Shown here one piece after another: positions 1 through 5,401 of a DNA stretch of 13,568 nucleotides (positions within the stretch are counted from its first letter, which is position 1; each line of letters starts with the position of its first letter). The DNA comes from Bacteroides sp. CAG:530 (GTDB taxonomy: Bacteria; Bacteroidota; Bacteroidia; Bacteroidales; Bacteroidaceae): positions 1 to 13,568 of the forward strand of contig FR881256.1 in assembly GCA_000434735.1 (NCBI GenBank), in the 5' to 3' direction. The translations under genes and the position numbers were made by a program. The notes beneath the pieces are model-generated. The model saw only the letters and a list, made by a program, of their open reading frames with translations. It had not been told where the DNA came from and ran no database searches.

Positions 1-118
1 TTAGGGACATTTACTGAATATCCCTATTTAAGAGAGAAATTAATATTTCTAATAATAAGAACACTTAGACCCCCGAAAAGGGGGACAAGTACCCTAGTGT
101 TTTATCTTTCTTTAACAA
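1..118. other. Non-coding left edge downstream of ispG
   Basis: No gene can be supported here. The first 26 bases hold a small inverted repeat (TAGGGA at 2-7 with TCCCTA at 21-26). An AT-rich stretch follows, and then the nested hairpin annotated separately at 60-106. Any gene to the left lies outside the window, so I cannot tell whether the hairpins serve only ispG or also a converging neighbour. Confidence 0.5.
60..106. terminator. Nested hairpin terminator after the rpoN-ispG operon
   Basis: An inner hairpin pairs CCCCC (70-74) with GGGGG (80-84) around a GAAAA loop. It can be extended by ACTT (63-66) with AAGT (87-90). Alternatively an outer stem pairs AACACT-AG (60-68, one bulged T) with CTAGTGTT (94-101). 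The plus-strand side is followed by TTTTATCTTTCTTT and the minus-strand side by a weaker T-rich run. The position, just after the ispG stop, fits a transcription terminator, possibly working in both directions. The hairpin is seen directly; its role is inferred. Confidence 0.6.
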
Positions 119-1963
119 TTATCTTTCAATGAAGTCACCATTCTCCTTAATTAGTTCGATGAGTTTCTCCACTGCATGTTCTTCGGGTATGTTCTTTTCA
201 ATACATTCTTTCTTCTTGTAGAGGCTTATCTTTCCTCGTCCGGCACCTACATATCCGTAGTCGGCATCCGCCATTTCACCCGGTCCGTTTACGATACATC
301 CCATAATTCCTATCTTCAGTCCTTTAAGATGTGACGTGGCTGCTTTGATACGAGCTATGGTCGATTCCAAATTATATAATGTACGTCCGCATCCGGGGCA
401 AGATATGTATTCAGTCTTCGAAGTTCTGGCTCTTCCGGCTTGTAAAATACCGAAAGCGGTTTCATCGACTTTAGTATCGGGGATAGATTCGCCATGATTG
501 TATAGCAAGATACCGTCGCACAGTCCGTCGAATAATAACGCACCCATATCGGCGGCCGCTTTAATCTGCAAATCTTCTTTTTCTGTTTCCTGATAGAACT
601 GGAAGAAAACAATCGGATTCTTCAGTCCCGCATTCATCAATTGATGCGCTATGCCGCGGAATTCACCCAATCGGTTTTGATGGTTGCTTTGTGCCACAAG
701 TACCACTTCCGGATGCATGCGTAGGCAAGCTATCGCCTCTTCGTTCAAACCTAAATAGTTAATGAAGAGGAATTTTACAGGAGCATGGCAGGCGTGAAGC
801 TCAATAAGTTGCTTGTAGTTGAAAGCAGGATAAAGATTATCGCTGCCATCCCATTGCACTGCGTCTACTATGTATTTTATGTTGTCCTTACGTTCGGCAG
901 GTAACTTTTGTCCGGTATAGATATAGTCAGGACAGAACTGGCTGTCGGTTTCCATATTATCGTTGAGGCGTGCGCTTATCACTACCGGCACTTGGTCTCC
1001 ACCGATATTTTCTACCGCTAGTGTTTCTCGTCTTGACGGGTGTACATAGTCGAAGCAGGGCGCTTCGGTAGCCGGAATGTACATGTGTCCTTCCTTACGA
1101 GTTACATAATCTACTAATTTTCGTGCTACGGGTATTTCTGCTTCTGGTGCTTCGCTTAATGATACACGAATCGTGTCTCCTATTCCGTCAGCCAACAGAG
1201 CACCTATACCTAAAGCCGATTTGATTCGACCGTCTTCTCCGTCACCGGCTTCGGTTACTCCCAAGTGTAACGGAAAAGCCATATCTTCTTTCTCCATCTG
1301 CTCTACCAGTAAGCGTACTGTTCTCACCATAACTACGGTGTTCGATGCCTTGATAGAGATGGCTACGTTAAAGAAATGTTCGCTAACGCAGATGCGTAGA
1401 AACTCCATACACGATTCTACCATGCCTTCGGGCGTATCTCCGTAGCGCGACATGATGCGGTCGGACAAAGATCCGTGGTTTACACCTATTCGGATAGCCG
1501 TATGATTCTCTTTGCAGATATTCAAGAACGGAACAAAGCGGTCGCGTATCTTCTGTATTTCCTTGGCGTATTCTTCGTCTGTATATTCTAACTTTTTAAA
1601 AGTGCGTGCGGCATCTACATAGTTTCCAGGGTTTATTCGTACTCCTTCAGCATAGAGCGCAGCCACGTCGGCCACTTTCGGGTTGAAATGCACGTCGGCT
1701 ATGAGAGGAGTGTTATACCCTTGCGAGCGCAGACCTATATTGATGTTCTTAAGGTTTTCCGCTTCTCTTACTCCTTGCGTTGTAAGGCGCACATACTCAC
1801 CTCCGGCATCGATGATGCGTATTGCCTGAGCTACACATGCATCAGTGTCGACAGTAGGAGTATTTGTCATACTCTGTATGCGTATAGGATTAGTGCCACC
1901 CATAGGAGTGGCACCAACATATACTTCAGTTGCCTCTCGGCGTGAATAATTGAAGTAATTCAT
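119..1963 (-). CDS. ispG: 4-hydroxy-3-methylbut-2-en-1-yl diphosphate synthase, long three-domain form
   Basis: IspG (GcpE) converts 2-C-methyl-D-erythritol 2,4-cyclodiphosphate to HMBPP, the penultimate step of the MEP isoprenoid pathway, in the cytoplasm. The 614-residue protein begins with a TIM-barrel domain (about residues 20-290, with GGTNPIRIQSMTNT and GVNHGSLSDR motifs). A middle region follows (about 290-510) that the roughly 370-residue E. coli type enzyme lacks. The C-terminal [4Fe-4S] domain has the expected ligands: C522 and C525 (SCPGCGRT), C556 (GIMGC) and E563 (NGPGEMADADYGYVG). The long form is known from plants, Chlamydia and Bacteroidetes, so the length is normal for this phylum. 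It starts at ATG 1963, only 4 nt after the purE stop, and is the last gene of the operon. Stop is TAA. Family assignment is very secure. Confidence 0.97.
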   Translation of the reverse strand: MNYFNYSRREATEVYVGATPMGGTNPIRIQSMTNTPTVDTDACVAQAIRIIDAGGEYVRLTTQGVREAENLKNINIGLRSQGYNTPLIADVHFNPKVADVAALYAEGVRINPGNYVDAARTFKKLEYTDEEYAKEIQKIRDRFVPFLNICKENHTAIRIGVNHGSLSDRIMSRYGDTPEGMVESCMEFLRICVSEHFFNVAISIKASNTVVMVRTVRLLVEQMEKEDMAFPLHLGVTEAGDGEDGRIKSALGIGALLADGIGDTIRVSLSEAPEAEIPVARKLVDYVTRKEGHMYIPATEAPCFDYVHPSRRETLAVENIGGDQVPVVISARLNDNMETDSQFCPDYIYTGQKLPAERKDNIKYIVDAVQWDGSDNLYPAFNYKQLIELHACHAPVKFLFINYLGLNEEAIACLRMHPEVVLVAQSNHQNRLGEFRGIAHQLMNAGLKNPIVFFQFYQETEKEDLQIKAAADMGALLFDGLCDGILLYNHGESIPDTKVDETAFGILQAGRARTSKTEYISCPGCGRTLYNLESTIARIKAATSHLKGLKIGIMGCIVNGPGEMADADYGYVGAGRGKISLYKKKECIEKNIPEEHAVEKLIELIKENGDFIER

Positions 1964-1967
1964 TAAA

Positions 1968-2477
1968 TTAGTTTGTCTTATAAGTATATTTCACTTCTTT
2001 CAGCTCTTCGTTGGCCTTTACTATCTTGTTTTTCAAACTTTCCTTGTAAGCAACGGCTTTGGCTGCAAGATTTTCGTCGGACAATGCCAAGATTTCAACA
2101 GCTAATATAGCTGCGTTCATCGCACCGTTAATAGCTACAGTGGCAACCGGAATTCCGGGAGGCATCTGTATGATAGAATAAAGTGCGTCCATGCCGTCGA
2201 GCACAGAACCTTTAATAGGTACGCCAATAACCGGTAGTGTAGTGTTGGCTGCTATTACGCCTGGCAGAGCTGCCGCCATGCCTGCGGCTGCTATGATAAC
2301 TTTCAGTCCACGTCCGGCAGCTTCCTGAGAGAATTTTTCAACTTCTGCAGGAGTTCGATGAGCCGATAAGGCGTTCATTTCGAAAGGTACTTGCATTTCG
2401 TCGAGCAGTTTAGCGGCCTTTTCCATAACTGGAAGGTCGGAAGTGCTGCCCATGATGATACTTACAATTGGTTTCAT
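1968..2477 (-). CDS. purE: 5-(carboxyamino)imidazole ribonucleotide mutase / AIR carboxylase, PurE
   Basis: PurE acts in de novo purine synthesis, forming 4-carboxy-5-aminoimidazole ribonucleotide (CAIR) in the cytoplasm. The 169 residues cover the whole single-domain family. Visible motifs are the nucleotide loop GSTSDLP (10-16), the catalytic SAHRTP (38-43, His40), AALPGVIAANT (69-79) and the QMPPGIPVAT segment. The residue that is His in the AAHLPG motif of E. coli-type enzymes is Ala70 here, which matters for whether the substrate is N5-CAIR or AIR plus CO2 (see findings). No purK lies in the window. The gene sits 11 nt after gcvH and 4 nt before ispG, so all three are probably cotranscribed. 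Stop is TAA. Confidence 0.95.
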   Translation of the reverse strand: MKPIVSIIMGSTSDLPVMEKAAKLLDEMQVPFEMNALSAHRTPAEVEKFSQEAAGRGLKVIIAAAGMAAALPGVIAANTTLPVIGVPIKGSVLDGMDALYSIIQMPPGIPVATVAINGAMNAAILAVEILALSDENLAAKAVAYKESLKNKIVKANEELKEVKYTYKTN

Positions 2478-2488
2478 TTGTTATTATA

Positions 2489-2869
2489 TTACTCGTTAAT
2501 GATCTTCTTGTATGCTTCGGCATCCAGTAGTTCATCCATCTGAGAAGCGTCGGTAGGCTTAATGCGGATAATCCAGCCTTCTCCGTATGGGTCTTTGTTA
2601 ACCAGCTCAGGATGCTCTTCCAGTTCCGGGTTCACTTCTACTATTTCACCGCCAATCGGCAAGAAGAGGTCGGATACTGTTTTAACGACTTCAATGGTTC
2701 CGAATACTTCGCCTTGTTCTAGAGTTTCGCCTTCGGCTGTAACATCTACGAAGACGATATCGCCAAGTTGGTCTTGTGCATAATCGGTGATGCCGATAAT
2801 TGCTTCATCATTTTCGAGACGGATCCATTCATGTTCGCTAGTGTACTTTACGTTAGTAGGGAAATTCAT
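2489..2869 (-). CDS. gcvH: Glycine cleavage system H protein
   Basis: GcvH is the lipoylated shuttle protein of the glycine cleavage system. It carries the aminomethyl group between the P, T and L proteins. I place the start at ATG 2869, giving 126 residues. The longer frame to 2950 adds 27 residues unlike any GcvH and would overlap the end of the upstream membrane-protein gene. Family marks are the N-terminal YTSEHEWI (9-16), DYAQDQLGDIVFVDV (29-43), and the lipoyl-lysine segment EVVKTVSD with Lys63 as the modified residue. The C-terminal part has NPELEEHPELVNKDPYGEGW. No gcvP, gcvT or lipoylation gene is present in the window. Stop is TAA. Identity is secure. Confidence 0.95.
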   Translation of the reverse strand: MNFPTNVKYTSEHEWIRLENDEAIIGITDYAQDQLGDIVFVDVTAEGETLEQGEVFGTIEVVKTVSDLFLPIGGEIVEVNPELEEHPELVNKDPYGEGWIIRIKPTDASQMDELLDAEAYKKIINE

Positions 2870-2919
2870 AATTTTAGTATTTAATAGGTTAGTAATTTTA
2901 TTATATGATAATATAATTT
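2870..2919 (-). other. AT-rich 50-nt spacer inside the operon
   Basis: This is the only sizeable gap in the rpoN-ispG operon. It is almost entirely A and T, with no TAnnTTTG box on the minus strand and no clear hairpin. I see nothing that would separate gcvH-purE-ispG from the upstream genes, though a weak internal promoter cannot be excluded. Confidence 0.35.
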
Positions 2920-3600
2920 TCAAATAAACAAAATTCCGATGACTCCACAAAATAAACCGACGGCAAATCCTCCGCCTACTTCATATAATGTGTGCTGACG
3001 GAGTATGATTCGTGCCGAACCAAGCATTCCTGCCAATAAAATGAATATGCAGAGCCACCATGTAGGATTAAATTGGAATATGAAGCTGAAAGACAGCATT
3101 CCGCCTACCATCATTCCGATGCTGGCCATATGGGTACTGATTTTCCATTTTAGGTTAACCACCGTACAGATTACCATGCACAGCAGGGTGGCTACTATTA
3201 TGCCGCTCATATAGCGGGGCAGGTGAATGCGGAACATGGTGATAAGGCAACCCACATAACTTAGTATGGTTAGCCCGTAAGGGATGAAGCGATTTTCGCG
3301 GATGCGCAATGCATGCAGTGGCCATCCGTTTATTTTATGAAGAAGATAGATGGCCAGCATTGGCAGAAATATCGTGAAACAGTACACCATGACTAATACG
3401 GTTATCTTGTATTGCATGGGTAGCATTCGCAGATACGTGAAACAGAATAGTAACAAGAATGCCACGAACGGAAGCATGAATGGGGTGAATATGGCCGAGA
3501 GGATACGAGCCCCTGTATATAAAGGACTTTTTGGAGTATCACCACGGTCGGGCTTGTGTTCGTGATATGTCAGCTGGTCGGGAATATTGGTTTCTTCCAT
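2920..3600 (-). CDS. PAP2-like integral membrane protein with divergent phosphatase motifs
   Basis: A 226-residue hydrophobic protein with about seven membrane segments (roughly residues 33-57, 64-87, 108-125, 130-150, 156-176, 181-200 and 205-226) after a soluble N-terminal stretch of about 30 residues. It resembles type 2 phosphatidic acid phosphatases: a motif-3-like segment has R197, five residues, H203, three residues, E207 (canonical SR-x5-H-x3-D), a motif-2-like STH at 155-157 replaces PSGH, and a basic RIREN stretch at 99-103 lies where motif 1 is expected. The His and Arg are kept, but the Asp is Glu and motif 2 is degraded. Activity on lipid phosphates is therefore possible but not assured. 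It lies 21 nt after rpoN and reads in the same direction. Stop is TGA. Start is ATG 3600. The membrane nature is sure; the family call is moderate. Confidence 0.7.
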   Translation of the reverse strand: MEETNIPDQLTYHEHKPDRGDTPKSPLYTGARILSAIFTPFMLPFVAFLLLFCFTYLRMLPMQYKITVLVMVYCFTIFLPMLAIYLLHKINGWPLHALRIRENRFIPYGLTILSYVGCLITMFRIHLPRYMSGIIVATLLCMVICTVVNLKWKISTHMASIGMMVGGMLSFSFIFQFNPTWWLCIFILLAGMLGSARIILRQHTLYEVGGGFAVGLFCGVIGILFI

Positions 3601-3621
3601 AATATATATGTATATATCGTT

Positions 3622-5112
3622 TTATCTTCTTAATCTTGCTACGGGTATGTTCAGTTGTTGGCGATACTTGGCTACGGTGCGGCGAGCTATAGGATATCCT
3701 TTGTCTTTTAGTATGTCGGCCAGTTCATCGTCTGTGTATGGCTTGTTTTTATCTTCGCTGTTTATGCACTCCTTTAGTATACGCTTTATCTCGCGGACAG
3801 ACAGCTCTTCACCGCTTTCGGTGGTATATCCGTCGCTGAAGAAGAACTTCAGTGGATAGATGCCGTAGTTGGTCTGTACATATTTACTGTTGCTTACTCT
3901 TGATATGGTAGATATGTCGAGGCCAGTACGTTCTGCCACGTCTTTCAGAATCATTGGGCGCAGCAACGACTCGTCGCCTTCTTCAAAGAATGGACGCTGT
4001 AGGTCGATGATGGCCTGCATGGTGGTAGTCAGTGTTTGCTGACGCTGCTTTATGGCGTTGATGAAACCTTGTGCAGCATCTACTTTCTGCTTTAAGAACA
4101 GCATGGCATCTTTCGACTCCTTGCTTTGGTTAGCCTTATTGCGGGTATGCTCGTCAAGCATCTCTGTAAATTCGCGGCTTAGTCTAAGCTCTGGTACATT
4201 TCTGCTGTTCAGGCTTAGCGTGATGGTGCCGTCGTCGTCTGTGTCCACTATAAAGTCTGGTATGATTTGCTGAAGATTCTTTCCGATAGTTTCTCCTAGC
4301 GAGCTTCCAGGACGTGGATTCAGCTTAGTCAATTCAGCTACAGCTTCAGCATATTGCTGTTCGCTGAGGCCTAACTTTTGCATTATTTTCTCTTTGTTCT
4401 TTTTTGTGAACTCATCGCAGCATTTACTGATGATATCGTATTCTGCCTGCTTTACGGGCGAGTCTTCTTTTCGCTTTATTTGCAGTAATAAACATTCTTG
4501 TAGACTGCGGGCACCTATGCCGGCAGGGTCGAAGTCTTGTATTACGGTAAGAACTCGTTCCAATTCTTCGGGCGTGGTTTCTACACCTTGATAAATAGCG
4601 AGCTCATCAGCTATTGCATCCAATGGTTTGCGTAACAGACCGTCGTCGTCGAGCGAGCCTATGAGGTATTCTCCCAATTCCTTTTCTTTGGGCGAAAGCT
4701 CTTGCATATCGAGCTGTTCTTTCAATGTTTCGTAGAATGATATATTATCAGAGAACGGAATATCTTCCGGTTGGTCGTCTTTAGAATAATTATTCTCTTG
4801 AAGTTTGTAGTCGGGGATGTCGTCTTCGTTACGGTAGTCTCCCAATGACAAGTCTTCAGCGCTATCGGTATTCGGCTCGCCGTCTTCGTCGGTAGTGTTG
4901 TAGCTGTCAGCGTCATCAGCGTGGCAGTCGTCTGTATCGCTCGGTTCTCTGCCTTCTTCTAGTGCCGGATTGTCAAGTAGTTCGGAGTGTACGCGTTCTT
5001 CCAGCTCTACGGTGGGTAGTTCCAATAACTTTATCGCCATGATTTGTTGTGGCGACAATGTTTGTAGCTGTTGCTGGGCCTGAGTTTGTTCCTGACGAGA
5101 ATTTATTGCCAT
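3622..5112 (-). CDS. rpoN: RNA polymerase sigma-54 factor
   Basis: Sigma-54 directs core RNA polymerase to -24/-12 promoters and needs AAA+ enhancer-binding activators to melt DNA. The 496 residues show the full layout. A Gln- and Leu-rich region I (about 1-50, with QQQLQTLSPQQIMAIKLLELP) contacts activators. A strongly acidic region II follows (about 53-125). The core-binding region is about 130-310, a helix-turn-helix lies near 389-412 (DVAERTGLDISTISRVSNSKYV), and the C-terminal RpoN box ARRTVAKYR at 476-484 recognises the -24 element. It is the first gene of the minus-strand operon, with a TAnnTTTG box 23 nt upstream of its ATG. No activator gene or -24/-12 element was seen in the window. 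Stop is TAA. Identification is secure. Confidence 0.97.
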   Translation of the reverse strand: MAINSRQEQTQAQQQLQTLSPQQIMAIKLLELPTVELEERVHSELLDNPALEEGREPSDTDDCHADDADSYNTTDEDGEPNTDSAEDLSLGDYRNEDDIPDYKLQENNYSKDDQPEDIPFSDNISFYETLKEQLDMQELSPKEKELGEYLIGSLDDDGLLRKPLDAIADELAIYQGVETTPEELERVLTVIQDFDPAGIGARSLQECLLLQIKRKEDSPVKQAEYDIISKCCDEFTKKNKEKIMQKLGLSEQQYAEAVAELTKLNPRPGSSLGETIGKNLQQIIPDFIVDTDDDGTITLSLNSRNVPELRLSREFTEMLDEHTRNKANQSKESKDAMLFLKQKVDAAQGFINAIKQRQQTLTTTMQAIIDLQRPFFEEGDESLLRPMILKDVAERTGLDISTISRVSNSKYVQTNYGIYPLKFFFSDGYTTESGEELSVREIKRILKECINSEDKNKPYTDDELADILKDKGYPIARRTVAKYRQQLNIPVARLRR

Positions 5113-5135
5113 AATCGAAGTTTGAATTAGTACTG

Positions 5136-5143
5136 CAAATGTA
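5136..5143 (-). promoter_or_regulatory. -7 promoter box for the rpoN operon
   Basis: Read on the minus strand this is TACATTTG, an exact match to the Bacteroidetes -7 consensus TAnnTTTG. It lies 23 nt ahead of the rpoN ATG. I found no good -33 TTTG at the usual 19-nt spacing, so the call rests on the -7 box and its position. Confidence 0.55.
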
Positions 5144-5324
5144 GGAATATAAAATCAATCGGTATGCGTTTTTATGTTTTTTAAAATATGTATCCGCAAT
5201 CGGATTATCGCAAAGTTTTTGTAATGCAATGCGCCATTTAACGCTTAGTGTATGAGATTAAATGTTTTTTGGTCCTATTCCTAAGTGATAGATGGCGTAA
5301 AATATGCACTTTTTATGTAGTAAA

Positions 5325-5355
5325 TGTGGTAAATATTGTTTTTGTTTTATCTTTG
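5325..5355 (+). promoter_or_regulatory. Promoter for the transglutaminase-like lipoprotein gene
   Basis: TATCTTTG at 5348-5355 matches the -7 consensus TAnnTTTG exactly. TGTG at 5325-5328, one mismatch from the -33 TTTG, stands 19 nt upstream, the usual spacing. Transcription would start around 5360, leaving about 40 nt of A/T-rich leader before ATG 5402. Confidence 0.65.
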
Positions 5356-5401
5356 CAACTGATTATATATGATTTCTAATCAATAAAAAACACATAATCT
5401 T

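Larger units (their letters stand above)
5113..5401. other. Divergent intergenic region between rpoN and the lipoprotein gene
   Basis: This 289-nt AT-rich region holds the outward promoters of both neighbours (annotated separately) and no supportable gene. A short perfect hairpin pairs ATCCG (5192-5196) with CGGAT (5201-5205). A longer imperfect dyad spans about 5231-5303, with GCGCCAT against ATGGCGT, ATTTAACGC against GCGTAAAAT and CTTAG against CTAAG. A regulator site is possible but unproven. Confidence 0.4.

Noticed and set aside
2870..2950. A longer gcvH beginning at 2950
   Set aside because: The extra 27 residues do not look like GcvH, the segment overlaps the PAP2-like gene, and ATG 2869 gives the normal start (YTSEHEWI near the N-terminus).
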